Shown piece after piece: positions 33,116 to 42,146 of a stretch of 64,000 nucleotides of DNA. Location of the stretch: NCBI GenBank assembly GCA_002320035.1, contig DCJL01000025.1, positions 66,318-130,317 on the forward strand, read 5' to 3'. The position numbers were made by a program, and so were the translations under genes. Numbering within the stretch: position 1 is the first letter of the stretch; every line of letters starts with the position of its first letter. Below the pieces are notes generated by a model. It was given only the letters and a program-made list of their open reading frames with translations. It was not told where the DNA came from and searched no databases. This DNA is from Clostridiales bacterium UBA1701. Its GTDB lineage: Bacteria > Bacillota > Clostridia > Oscillospirales > Oscillospiraceae.

Positions 33116-34330
33116 ATGGAAACAGTCATTTTCAAAGACAGTCTCGTCGGCGCGGCGGAACTTATCCGGCAGGGAGAGCTTGTGGCGGTACCTACGGAGA
33201 CGGTATACGGTCTTGCGGGAAACGCGCTGGATGAAAAGGCGGTGCATGAGATTTACCGGGTCAAGGGACGCCCGGAAGTAAAGCCGCTGTCCGTAATGAT
33301 ACCGGGGGCGGAGGCCATGGAGGATTGCTGTGATCCGGTGCCGGAGCAGGCATATGCGCTTGCCCGCCGCTTCTGGCCGGGGCCGCTCACCATCGTTTTA
33401 AAGTCAAAGCCCTCTGTTCCGGAGATTGTCCGGGCTGGGGGAGATACCCTTGGCCTGCGCTGCCCGGATCATCCGCTGACCCTTAAGGCCCTGCGCCTTG
33501 CAGGCGTGCCTTTTGCCGCGCCCTCCGCAAACCCCTCCGGAGCGCCGAGCCCCAAAACGGCGCAGGAGGTCGCGCGCTATTTTTCCGGGGAGATTGCCGG
33601 AATAATAGACGGCGGAGCCTGCGGCATCGGCCGGGAATCCACTATAATCGATATGAGTGCCGCGCCCTACAAAATTCTCCGCCCCGGCGCATTGCCGGAG
33701 GAAGACATTGCCGACGCACTGGCGGATCATCTGCGCATAATAGGGATAACCGGCGGCACCGGCTGCGGAAAGACCACGGCTCTGAAGGAGCTTGAAAAGC
33801 GCGGGGCGCTTATCATCGACTGCGACCAGGTGTATCACCGCCTTCTGGACGAGAGCCGGGAGCTTCTTGAAGAGATCGGCCGCTATTTCCCCGGTGCCGT
33901 CACCGGCGGCATGCTGGACAGAAAGGCGCTGGGCGCCGTCGTTTTCTCCAATCAGGAGGCCCTGGAGGATCTGAACATTATCACCCACAAGCATGTGCAT
34001 CTTGCTGTGCGCGATCTTCTGCGGGACTGGGCCATGAAGGGCGGCACGCTCGCCGCCATTGATGCCATTGAGCTCATAAGCAGCGGCATTGCCAAGCGCT
34101 GCGGAGTGACGATAGGCGTTATTGCGCAGGAGGAAACCAGAATACGCCGCATTATGGAGCGGGACTCCATCAGCCGGGAATACGCCCTCATGCGGGTTAA
34201 GGCCCAGCGGCCCAACGCTTATTTTGAGCAAAACTGTGACTTTACAGTAAGCAACGATTCAGACAGAGAACAATTTATTGCCGGATTTAACGGCCTGATT
34301 GAGGAGGTACTTACAAAATGGACGAAATGA
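33116..34330 (+). CDS. Fusion: threonylcarbamoyl-AMP synthase (TsaC/Sua5) + dephospho-CoA kinase (CoaE)
   Basis: 404-residue two-enzyme protein. Residues 1-200 are a YrdC/Sua5 domain that makes threonylcarbamoyl-AMP for tRNA t6A: PTETVYGLAGNA (26-37), KGRPEVKPLSV (50-60), SANPSG (137-142) and the closing LRPGAL. Residues 206-404 are a CoaE-like kinase (last step of coenzyme A synthesis): P-loop GGTGCGKTT (213-221), LIIDCDQVYHRLL and later blocks. I see no in-frame ATG, GTG or TTG with a ribosome binding site near the junction, so it is a true fusion. Starts directly after prfA and overlaps the aminopeptidase gene by 13 bases. Confidence 0.9.
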   Translation: METVIFKDSLVGAAELIRQGELVAVPTETVYGLAGNALDEKAVHEIYRVKGRPEVKPLSVMIPGAEAMEDCCDPVPEQAYALARRFWPGPLTIVLKSKPSVPEIVRAGGDTLGLRCPDHPLTLKALRLAGVPFAAPSANPSGAPSPKTAQEVARYFSGEIAGIIDGGACGIGRESTIIDMSAAPYKILRPGALPEEDIADALADHLRIIGITGGTGCGKTTALKELEKRGALIIDCDQVYHRLLDESRELLEEIGRYFPGAVTGGMLDRKALGAVVFSNQEALEDLNIITHKHVHLAVRDLLRDWAMKGGTLAAIDAIELISSGIAKRCGVTIGVIAQEETRIRRIMERDSISREYALMRVKAQRPNAYFEQNCDFTVSNDSDREQFIAGFNGLIEEVLTKWTK

Positions 34331-35700
34331 GGAGCAAGCTTTTTTATGAGCAGAAAAACGGCTACGACCTGATCGGTACCGAAGAGCGCATCGCCGTAGA
34401 AGAGTACAGCAGGGGCTACATGGAGTACCTGAACATCTCCCGCACCGAACGGGAGGCGGTCAACAACGCCATAGCAATCGCTATGGATCGGGGCTTTTCG
34501 GAGTACCGGCCCGGTATGGCGCTCAAGCCCGGTATGAAGATTTTCAGCAACAACCGGGGCAAGGCCCTGATGCTTGCCGTAATCGGGAAAAAACCTCTCA
34601 GTGAGGGCGCAGTCATTGCCGGGGCCCATGTGGACGCGCCCAGGCTGGACCTGAAGCAGGTCACCATGTATGAGAGTGACGAGATGTGCTATTTCAAGAC
34701 TCATTACTATGGCGGCATCAAGAAATACCAGTGGGTGACCATTCCGCTGGAGCTTCACGGTGTTGTGGCCCTCAAGAGCGGGGAAGTAGTGGAAGTCAGC
34801 ATCGGTCGGGACCCGGAGGAACCCAAATTTGTGATAACCGACCTTCTGCCCCATCTGGCGCAGGACCAGATGAAAAAGACCATGGCCGAGGGCTTTACCG
34901 GAGAGGGCCTGAACATTCTCATCGGCAGCACGCCTTATGCCGACGAGGGCAAGGACAGGGTCAAGCTTGCCGTCATGAGCATGCTCTACGATATGTATGG
35001 TATAACCGAAGAGGATTTCCTCTCTGCCGAGCTCACAGCGGTGCCCGCTTTTGATGTTTGCGAGATCGGCCTTGACCGCTCTCTCATCGGCGGCTACGGC
35101 CATGACGACAGGGTGTGCGCGTTTGCGGAGCTTAAGGCAATTTTTGATGTAAACCAGCCGGAAAAAACCTGCGTTTGCATTCTGGCTGACAAGGAGGAAA
35201 CCGGCTCCGACGGCGTTACCGGCATGCAGAGCGCCGCGTTTGACTGCTTTATGGAGGATCTCTGCGCCGCGCAGGGCGTGGAGCTGCGCCGCTGCTACGA
35301 GAACAGCTTCTGCCTGTCTGCGGACGTGAGCAACGCTTATGATCCCCTCTACCCAGAGGTCTCCGAGAAGCGAAGCGACTCCAAGATAAACTACGGTATG
35401 GGTATCTGCAAGTTTACGGGCTCCAGAGGCAAGGCCGGCACCAGCGACGCCTCCGCGGAGCTGGTGGCTTATCTGCGGCGTATTTTCGCCGACAATGGCG
35501 TTGTATGGCAGATGGCGGAACTGGGCAAGGTTGATCAGGGCGGAGGCGGCACCATAGCCAAGTACATGGCAAACCGCAATATCGACACCATTGACGCGGG
35601 CGTTCCCGTGCTGAGCATGCATGCCCCCTTTGAGGTAGTGGCAAAGTTTGACTGTTATATGACCTACAAGGGTGTTCTGGCCGCCTATCAGGCAAAATAA
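34318..35700 (+). CDS. M18 family aminopeptidase
   Basis: 460-residue cytosolic zinc aminopeptidase of the aspartyl/lysyl aminopeptidase (M18) family, releasing N-terminal residues from peptides. Metal and catalytic regions: AGAHVDAPRLDL (about 98-109), ADKEETGSDGVTG (Glu-Glu base and ligand), ADVSNAYDP and the final SMHAPFEV His. GAGGAGG lies 9 bases before ATG 34318, inside the end of the fusion gene, so translation is coupled. Followed by a strong terminator. Confidence 0.94.
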   Translation: MDEMRSKLFYEQKNGYDLIGTEERIAVEEYSRGYMEYLNISRTEREAVNNAIAIAMDRGFSEYRPGMALKPGMKIFSNNRGKALMLAVIGKKPLSEGAVIAGAHVDAPRLDLKQVTMYESDEMCYFKTHYYGGIKKYQWVTIPLELHGVVALKSGEVVEVSIGRDPEEPKFVITDLLPHLAQDQMKKTMAEGFTGEGLNILIGSTPYADEGKDRVKLAVMSMLYDMYGITEEDFLSAELTAVPAFDVCEIGLDRSLIGGYGHDDRVCAFAELKAIFDVNQPEKTCVCILADKEETGSDGVTGMQSAAFDCFMEDLCAAQGVELRRCYENSFCLSADVSNAYDPLYPEVSEKRSDSKINYGMGICKFTGSRGKAGTSDASAELVAYLRRIFADNGVVWQMAELGKVDQGGGGTIAKYMANRNIDTIDAGVPVLSMHAPFEVVAKFDCYMTYKGVLAAYQAK

Positions 35701-35717
35701 GAAAAAACGCCGTGTAA

Positions 35718-35742
35718 ACCGCCGTTTGCACGGCGGTTTTTT
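35718..35742 (+). terminator. Terminator after aminopeptidase
   Basis: ACCGCCGT (35718-35725) pairs with ACGGCGGT (35730-35737) and is followed by six T. Closes prfA-fusion-aminopeptidase. Confidence 0.92.
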
Positions 35743-35780
35743 ATGGCCTCCGATGGTTAAAATAGCTCTGAGGTGATGGC

Positions 35781-36404
35781 ATGGAAGAAATCAAAGAGCT
35801 TGGCTCCAGTAAGGCTGGCAGCATTCACTGCCTGACAATCGTTGGACAGATTGAGGGTCACCAGCTCCTGCCGGAGGACACAAAGAGCACAAAGTATGAG
35901 CATGTGCTGCCCCTGATTGCGGCTGTGGAAGAGTCCCCGGAGATCGAAGGTCTGCTGATCCTGCTCAATACCATGGGCGGGGATGTGGAGGCGGGGCTTG
36001 CCATCGCGGAGCTGATTGCGGGCATGAAAAAGCCCACGGTCTCCCTGGTCCTGGGAGGGGGGCACTCTATTGGCGTGCCGCTGGCCGTGGCGGCAAAGCG
36101 GAGCATGATCGCCCCCTCGGCGGCGATGACAATTCATCCTGTGCGGATAAACGGGGTCGTCATAGGCGTGCCGCAGACCTATAATTATTTCTCCCGCATA
36201 CAGGAGAGGATCGTCGGCTTTGTCACGGAACACTCCAATATAAGCCGGGAGGAATATCTGAAGCTGATGACAAATACAGATGAGCTTGCAAACGATGTTG
36301 GCAGCGTCATACACGGGGCACAGGCGGTGGAAAGCGGGCTGATCGACTGCATGGGCGGCCTTGCCGACGCGCTTGCCTATCTCCACGGCAGAGGGCGGGA
36401 ATAA
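35781..36404 (+). CDS. tepA: TepA-like ClpP-family serine protease
   Basis: 207-residue ClpP-fold protein of the translocation-enhancing protein (TepA/YmfB) group, linked in Bacillus to secretion and spore physiology. Gly-rich strand NTMGGDVEAGLAI (63-75), nucleophile Ser96 in GGGHSIGVP and His119 in MTIHPVR are in ClpP-like positions. GAGGTGATGGC precedes the ATG. Lies upstream of ftsK/spoIIIE, as in Bacillus, which supports TepA rather than a second true ClpP. Confidence 0.88.
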   Translation: MEEIKELGSSKAGSIHCLTIVGQIEGHQLLPEDTKSTKYEHVLPLIAAVEESPEIEGLLILLNTMGGDVEAGLAIAELIAGMKKPTVSLVLGGGHSIGVPLAVAAKRSMIAPSAAMTIHPVRINGVVIGVPQTYNYFSRIQERIVGFVTEHSNISREEYLKLMTNTDELANDVGSVIHGAQAVESGLIDCMGGLADALAYLHGRGRE

Positions 36405-36436
36405 GTATATTACTTGGTCCTGCCGTTCTGCCGCTC

Positions 36437-36465
36437 TTGTTTTTCCCATAAAAATATGGTAATAT
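36437..36465 (+). promoter_or_regulatory. Promoter of uppP
   Basis: TTGTTT (36437-36442), 17-base spacer containing CCATA/TATGG, TAATAT (36460-36465), 32 bases before the start. Confidence 0.5.
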
Positions 36466-36497
36466 AAGTTTTATGATTATCGTGGGGGTATGTGCCG

Positions 36498-37331
36498 ATG
36501 AGCATATGGAGCGCTGTGATTCTTGGACTTGTTCAGGGGCTTGCGGAATTTCTTCCTATTTCGAGCTCCGGGCATCTGTCCATTTTGAATAATCTTTTTT
36601 CACTCTCCGCAGAAGAGGGCGGGCATCTTTTTTTTGATGTGCTGCTGCACCTGGGCACGCTGATTTCAATCTGCATTGTGTACTGGCAGGATATCGTCGA
36701 TATGTTTTTTGAGGTTCTCGGTTTTGTGAACCTGGGGCCTATGGCCGGGGCCCGGAGAGAGCGGTATCCGGCTGCCAGGCTGTTTTTTATGATCGTGGTA
36801 GCGACCCTTCCTCTGCTTCTCATACTCCCCATAAACGACATGCTGGAAAGCCTTTATTACAACAATTTCTTCATCGGCGTTGCTCTGGTGCTCACAGGCT
36901 GCATGCTCTATGTGTCTGACAGAATGACACAGGGCAAAAAGACCGGCGGCAATATGACCGTGCTGGATGCGGTTATCATCGGGCTATGCCAGTGTGTTGC
37001 CACGGTTCCGGGGCTCTCCCGCTCTGGAACGACCATCACCGCCGGCATTGCCACCGGCCTGCGGCGGGATTTTGCAGTAAAGTTTTCCTTCCTCATGTCT
37101 CTGCCCGCCGTGCTGGGGGCGAATATTCTCAGCTTTGCGGACGCTGTCAGAGAGGGTGTGGACTGGGCTAATATGCCCGCTTATCTGGTGGGCATGGCTG
37201 TGGCGCTGGTGTCCGGGATTGGGGCCATCACACTTTTGAAATACATAGCCCAAAAGGGAAAATTCGGCGGTTTTGCCTACTATTGCTGGGTGATGGGCGT
37301 ACTCTCGATCATTCTTACAATGATATTCTGA
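36498..37331 (+). CDS. uppP: Undecaprenyl-diphosphatase
   Basis: Integral membrane phosphatase recycling the undecaprenyl carrier for cell-wall synthesis; its overproduction is classically tied to bacitracin resistance. BacA-family motifs: QGLAEFLPISSSGHL (about 12-26) and PGLSRSGTT (about 173-181), with about eight hydrophobic segments. 277 residues. ATG 36498 is the second codon pair after a possible GTG 36492. Followed after 19 bases by ftsK. Confidence 0.96.
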   Translation: MSIWSAVILGLVQGLAEFLPISSSGHLSILNNLFSLSAEEGGHLFFDVLLHLGTLISICIVYWQDIVDMFFEVLGFVNLGPMAGARRERYPAARLFFMIVVATLPLLLILPINDMLESLYYNNFFIGVALVLTGCMLYVSDRMTQGKKTGGNMTVLDAVIIGLCQCVATVPGLSRSGTTITAGIATGLRRDFAVKFSFLMSLPAVLGANILSFADAVREGVDWANMPAYLVGMAVALVSGIGAITLLKYIAQKGKFGGFAYYCWVMGVLSIILTMIF

Positions 37332-37350
37332 AGCTGGAAAGGACGCATAA

Positions 37351-39939
37351 ATGGCAAGCAATACAACTACGAAAAAAAAGAACGGCTCTGGCGCCGAAAA
37401 AAAACCAGACACCAGAGCCAGAAAAAATACCCGCGCGGACAATTTCCCGCCGCCGCAGCCTCCCGCCAGGCCCATACACAGAGAGGTTTCCGGCGTCGTG
37501 TTTCTGTTCCTGGCTGTGTTTATGGTGATTGCCTGCTTCAATACCGACGGGGCTTTCATCGCCTTTTTTGCGAATCTGGTGAAGGGGCTTATTGGTTGGG
37601 GCTTCTGGCTTACGGCGCCGGTTTTTCTGCTGCTGGCATATATTCTTCTTTTTCACAAGGGGCGCCCGGTATCCCTTCGAGTGAGCGCGGCGCTGCTTTT
37701 GCCGGTTATTGTCGCGGCCATGCTTCAGCTTATGCTGTGCGATTCCATGTCGGCAAATTTTGAATTCAAGGCTGCGGTGGGGCTTTTGTTTGAACAGGGG
37801 CAGGCGCTTGCGTGCGGCGGCGTTGCGGGCGGGCTGATTGCCGCCGGCCTGGAGATGGCGTTCAGCGTTTATGGGGCGGTGCCGCTGCTTATCGTGGCTC
37901 TGGTCTTTTGCCTGATTGCAGCGCTGAACATAAAGCTTTCCGATCTATTCGGGCGCAGCCGTGAGCGGGCGGCCATGGCGCCTCCTGCGGCGGAGCCGCC
38001 TGCGGCGAAGCACAGCGGAAAAGAGAGAACAAGGGCCGCAAGGGAAGAAAAAAGGATCGAGCGTATTCCCCGCGGCAGTTTTCCCATCGATATTCCTCTG
38101 GGGGATGACGATGAGGCGCTTCCCTTTAACGACCTAGGCCTTGAGGGGGAAAAAAGCCCTGAGCCGGAAGCGCGATCCGGCCACAGAGCAAAGGTGCGCC
38201 GCAAGAGCGATGGCACGGATGCGTCTGTCCGGCCCGCGCAGCCCGGGGAAGCGGTTCCTTCCGTTCCTGATGGCATGGGTCCGGCGGCATATACCACTGA
38301 GATATCTGACCCGCCCCGTGTCAGGAAAATCAGCCGGGATGAGGTTGAAGCGGAGGCGAAGGCAATGGCCGGCCAGATTTCAGCGCAAAAAAACGGGTCT
38401 GAATATCAGTTCCCGCCCATTGACCTGCTGCGGGGCAGCACAGCGGGGACCATTGATGCCCGGGAAGAGATCATGCTCAACCGGGACAGGCTGGAGGGGG
38501 CGATAAGGAGCTTTGGCATCAGCGCCGCTATTGTGGGCGTTACCCGGGGACCTACCGTTACCAGGTACGATATCGAGCTTGACCAAGGCGTGAAGCTGGC
38601 CAGGGTTACCAATCTGGCCGGGGATCTGGCACTGGCTCTGGGCGTTATAAACGTCCGCATTGCGCCGATACCGGATAAAATTTCAACTGTGGGTATTGAG
38701 GTGCCCAACAAAATAGTCAGCACCGTTTATCTCCGGGATATTATTGAGTCCGCCCGATTTACCAGCGCGAAATCCAGGCTCAGCTTTGCTCTCGGCAAGG
38801 ATATCGGAGGCGAGTGCATTGTCGGCAATATCGCAAAGCTCCCCCATATGCTGATTGCGGGCACCACCGGCTCCGGTAAATCCGTCTGCATGAATTCCCT
38901 CATTCTCAGCATTTTGTATAAGGCCCGGCCGGATGAGGTCCGTCTCATCATGATTGATCCGAAAATGGTTGAGCTGGGTGTTTACAATGGGATTCCTCAT
39001 CTCTATGTGCCTGTGGTGACAGACCCCAAGAAAGCCGCGGGCGCCCTGCAGTGGTCGGTTGTAGAGATGCTCAAGCGCTACCGCCTGTTTTCAGAGGCGG
39101 GGGTCAGGGATCTTGCAAATTACAACCGGCACTGTGAGGCTGCCGGGGAGGATACCCTGCCCCAGGTCGTGATCGTTATTGACGAGCTGGCGGATCTTAT
39201 GCTGGTGGCTTCCAAAGAGGTCGAGGAGAGCATCTGCCGGGTAGCCCAAATGGGCCGTGCCGCCGGGATGCACCTGGTCATCGCCACACAGCGCCCTTCT
39301 GCGGACGTTATTACCGGCCTTATGAAGGCGAATATTCCTTCCCGCATTGCCTTTGCGGTATCCTCCGCCATGGAAAGCCGCATCATTCTTGATCAGGCCG
39401 GAGCGGAGAAGCTTGTAGGCATGGGTGACATGCTCTTTTCACCTGTGGGCTGCGGCAAGCCTACCCGTATCCAGGGTGCTTTTGTGTCCGACGATGAGCG
39501 GGAAAATGTTATCCAGTTTATTAAGGAAGGCGCGGGGGAGGCCCAGCAAAATAATGAGATAGAGGAATTTATGAATAAGGCGGCGGAGGACAAGGGCTCA
39601 TCCGACGGCGGAAAGGGCACCCGGGATGAGGGCGCTCTCGAGGGCTATGACGAAATGCTTCCGCAGGCGGCCGAGGTGGTTATCGAAGCCGGCTCCTGCT
39701 CCGTTTCCATGCTCCAGCGGCGGGCTAAACTCGGCTACTCCAGAGCGGCCCGCATTGTGGATCAGATGGAGGAGCTGGGCATTGTGGGGCCCTACGAAGG
39801 CGCAAAGCCCCGGCAGGTCCTTGTTGACCGGGCGGGCTGGCACGACATTCAGGTCCAGCTTGGCCTTGCCGCAGACGAGGATATGGCCCTGGCTGCCGAA
39901 ATGAATGAAAATCAGGAAACATACGACTTTGAAGGATAA
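37351..39939 (+). CDS. ftsK: DNA translocase FtsK/SpoIIIE
   Basis: Membrane-anchored DNA pump that clears chromosomes from the division or sporulation septum. N-terminal Lys-rich segment, four transmembrane helices (about 48-195), a charged variable linker (about 205-330), then the RecA-like motor with Walker A AGTTGSGKS (about 506-514) and Walker B VIVIDELADLM, and the winged-helix gamma domain (last 65 residues, SMLQRRAKLGYSRAARI). 862 residues. AAAGGA precedes the ATG. Sits between uppP and mrnC. Confidence 0.97.
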   Translation: MASNTTTKKKNGSGAEKKPDTRARKNTRADNFPPPQPPARPIHREVSGVVFLFLAVFMVIACFNTDGAFIAFFANLVKGLIGWGFWLTAPVFLLLAYILLFHKGRPVSLRVSAALLLPVIVAAMLQLMLCDSMSANFEFKAAVGLLFEQGQALACGGVAGGLIAAGLEMAFSVYGAVPLLIVALVFCLIAALNIKLSDLFGRSRERAAMAPPAAEPPAAKHSGKERTRAAREEKRIERIPRGSFPIDIPLGDDDEALPFNDLGLEGEKSPEPEARSGHRAKVRRKSDGTDASVRPAQPGEAVPSVPDGMGPAAYTTEISDPPRVRKISRDEVEAEAKAMAGQISAQKNGSEYQFPPIDLLRGSTAGTIDAREEIMLNRDRLEGAIRSFGISAAIVGVTRGPTVTRYDIELDQGVKLARVTNLAGDLALALGVINVRIAPIPDKISTVGIEVPNKIVSTVYLRDIIESARFTSAKSRLSFALGKDIGGECIVGNIAKLPHMLIAGTTGSGKSVCMNSLILSILYKARPDEVRLIMIDPKMVELGVYNGIPHLYVPVVTDPKKAAGALQWSVVEMLKRYRLFSEAGVRDLANYNRHCEAAGEDTLPQVVIVIDELADLMLVASKEVEESICRVAQMGRAAGMHLVIATQRPSADVITGLMKANIPSRIAFAVSSAMESRIILDQAGAEKLVGMGDMLFSPVGCGKPTRIQGAFVSDDERENVIQFIKEGAGEAQQNNEIEEFMNKAAEDKGSSDGGKGTRDEGALEGYDEMLPQAAEVVIEAGSCSVSMLQRRAKLGYSRAARIVDQMEELGIVGPYEGAKPRQVLVDRAGWHDIQVQLGLAADEDMALAAEMNENQETYDFEG

Positions 39940-39977
39940 GCGGAGGGGTGCGTTCGCACCCTTGCGCGGTACATGAA

Positions 39978-40376
39978 ATGGACTATTTTTGCCCCGGAAT
40001 GACTCTGCGGGAAGTAAACCGCATCAGTATGCTCGGCCTTGCTCATATTGGAGACGGGGTTTATGAGCTCTTAACCCGCACCATGCTCTGCCGGCAGGGC
40101 CATTCCTCTGTCGGAACCCTGCACCGTCTTACCGTGTCCTATGTGAACGCCCCGGCTCAGGCAAAGGCTGCCGAAAAACTCCAGTCTCTTCTGGAGGAGG
40201 ATGAGCTGGCCATATTCAAGCGCGGCCGCAATGCCCGTGTAAACTCCGTTCCTCAGCATGCGGACATAGGAGAGTATCATGCCGCCACCGGGCTTGAGGC
40301 CCTGTTCGGCTGGCTCTATCTGCAGGGGAAAACGGAAAGAATAAATCAGCTCTTTGCTGCCGTTATGGGCGAATAA
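39978..40376 (+). CDS. mrnC: Mini-ribonuclease III
   Basis: RNase III-type nuclease lacking the double-strand RNA-binding domain; in Bacillus it matures 23S rRNA. Catalytic residues in IGDGVYELL (Asp) and YHAATGLEALFGWLYL (Glu). 132 residues from ATG 39978, typical for the family. The only strong ribosome binding site (GGAGG, 39942-39946) is 31 bases upstream and overlaps a GGGTGC/GCACCC hairpin (39946-39961); an in-frame GTG at 39948 is too close to that site. So the real initiation signal is unclear. Confidence 0.9.
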   Translation: MDYFCPGMTLREVNRISMLGLAHIGDGVYELLTRTMLCRQGHSSVGTLHRLTVSYVNAPAQAKAAEKLQSLLEEDELAIFKRGRNARVNSVPQHADIGEYHAATGLEALFGWLYLQGKTERINQLFAAVMGE

Positions 40377-40389
40377 TACGGAGAAAATC

Positions 40390-42111
40390 ATGCCTCTAGA
40401 TGCCATTACAATAAAGGCCCTTGCGGCGGAGCTTGACGAAAAGCTCTGCGGAGGGAAAATAGACAAGGTACAGCAGCCAGAGAGAGATATGCTTCTTCTC
40501 TCCCTGCGTGCCCGGGGCGGAAATATGCGTCTGCTGCTGTCCGCCGGAACGGGCAGCGCCAGAGCACACATCAGCGCCGCCGCGTTTGAAAATCCGGCGG
40601 AGCCGCCCATGTTCTGCATGCTCATGCGAAAGTACCTTACGGGCGCCAGAATCCTTTCCCTGCGCCAGCCGGAACTGGAACGAATGCTTGTAATCGAACT
40701 TGCGTGCCGGGATGAGCTGGGCCTTGAATCCCGCAGGCGGCTTATCGTGGAGATGATCGGGCGCAGCGCAAATGTGATCCTGGTAGGTGAGGATGGGCGT
40801 ATTATCGACTGTATGCGCCGGGCGGATTTCGGCGGGGACGCGATGCGCCGTATGCTTCCCGGCATGATTTACAGAATGCCGCCCAAGCAGGAAAAGACAG
40901 CCTTTTTCTCTGTATCTTCCCAGGACAGGCGGAATCTTTCGGCGGGAGCAGACAGAACGATCCCGGTGGATAAATGGTTGCTTTCGGTCTTTTCGGGGCT
41001 TTCGCCGCTTATATGCAGGGAACTCTCCGCCCGCTGCGGCGGCAGCTACGATACGCTCCCTGAAATGATGGATGCCCTTGCGGAAAGCGTGGATGCGGGA
41101 GACTTCTGTCCCACCATGCTCATTCGGGACGGAAAGCCTCTGGATTTCAGCTTTATGCCCATCAGCCAGTACGGGCAGAGCGTGAGCTTCGAGCGCTTTG
41201 AAAGCTTTTCCGAGCTTCTGGATGCCTTTTATTCCCGCCGGGACAGAGCCGAACAGCAGCGCCGCCGCTCCCATGAGCTTACCCGAAGCATCAAGACCGC
41301 CCGGGACAGGCTTGCCCGGAAACTGTCCAGCCAGCGGCAGGAACTTGAACGCACGGAAGGACGAGAGAATGTACGCAAGACGGCGGAACTTGTAACGGCC
41401 AATCTATACAGGCTCAAGAGGGGAGACCGCGCTCTTGTCTGCCAGGATTATTACGATCCGGCCTGCCCGGAAATAAACATTCCGCTGGATCCCCTGAAAA
41501 CGCCGCAGCAAAACGCCGCCGCCCTTTTCAAGGAGTACAACAAGCTCAAGGGAGCGAAAAAGCACCTGACGGTTCTTGTTGAACAGGGGGAGCGGCAGCT
41601 TGATTATCTCAACAGCGTGCTGGATGAGCTTGACCGGGCGGAAAGCGAGAAAGACCTTGCCGATATCCGCCGGGAGCTTATGGAGACCGGCTACATCCGC
41701 CGCAGCCGCGGCGCGAAGCCCGAGCGGCGAAAGCCCCAGGCCCCTCTGCGCTTCCTGTCTGACGATGGATTTGAAATCCTGGTTGGCCGCAGCAATGTAC
41801 AGAACGATGAACTGACTACGAAAACCGCCCGCAGGACAGATTATTGGCTCCACGCCCAAAAGCTTCATGGCAGCCATGTGATTATCCGCTGTGATGGCAT
41901 GGAACCGCCGGAGGATACCATCCTCCAGGCGGCAGGGCTTGCGGCTTATTACTCCCAGGGCAGGGAGGGAGGCCGGGTCACTGTGGACTATACGATGGTC
42001 AAAAACGTCCGCAAACCCGCCGGCGCGCTGCCGGGGAAGGTAATATATACCGAATACCGCAGTCTGAGCGCTCAGGCGGACGAGAATTTGGCAGAGCGGC
42101 TGCGTAAGTAA
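40390..42111 (+). CDS. rqcH: RqcH (NFACT family) ribosome quality-control factor
   Basis: Binds stalled 50S-peptidyl-tRNA complexes and adds C-terminal alanine tails that mark chains for ClpXP. NFACT-N start LDAITIKALAAELDEKL, then KVQQPERDMLLL, a long coiled-coil middle (about 285-440) and the NFACT-R domain near FEILVGRSNVQNDELT and DYWLHAQKLHGSHV. 573 residues, full length; older databases call it fibronectin-binding protein. GGAG lies 8 bases before ATG 40390. Its proposed downstream protease, ClpXP, is also in this window. Confidence 0.95.
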   Translation: MPLDAITIKALAAELDEKLCGGKIDKVQQPERDMLLLSLRARGGNMRLLLSAGTGSARAHISAAAFENPAEPPMFCMLMRKYLTGARILSLRQPELERMLVIELACRDELGLESRRRLIVEMIGRSANVILVGEDGRIIDCMRRADFGGDAMRRMLPGMIYRMPPKQEKTAFFSVSSQDRRNLSAGADRTIPVDKWLLSVFSGLSPLICRELSARCGGSYDTLPEMMDALAESVDAGDFCPTMLIRDGKPLDFSFMPISQYGQSVSFERFESFSELLDAFYSRRDRAEQQRRRSHELTRSIKTARDRLARKLSSQRQELERTEGRENVRKTAELVTANLYRLKRGDRALVCQDYYDPACPEINIPLDPLKTPQQNAAALFKEYNKLKGAKKHLTVLVEQGERQLDYLNSVLDELDRAESEKDLADIRRELMETGYIRRSRGAKPERRKPQAPLRFLSDDGFEILVGRSNVQNDELTTKTARRTDYWLHAQKLHGSHVIIRCDGMEPPEDTILQAAGLAAYYSQGREGGRVTVDYTMVKNVRKPAGALPGKVIYTEYRSLSAQADENLAERLRK

Positions 42112-42146
42112 GAGATTTTTAGACGAAAGGAAATGGTGAAAAACGA

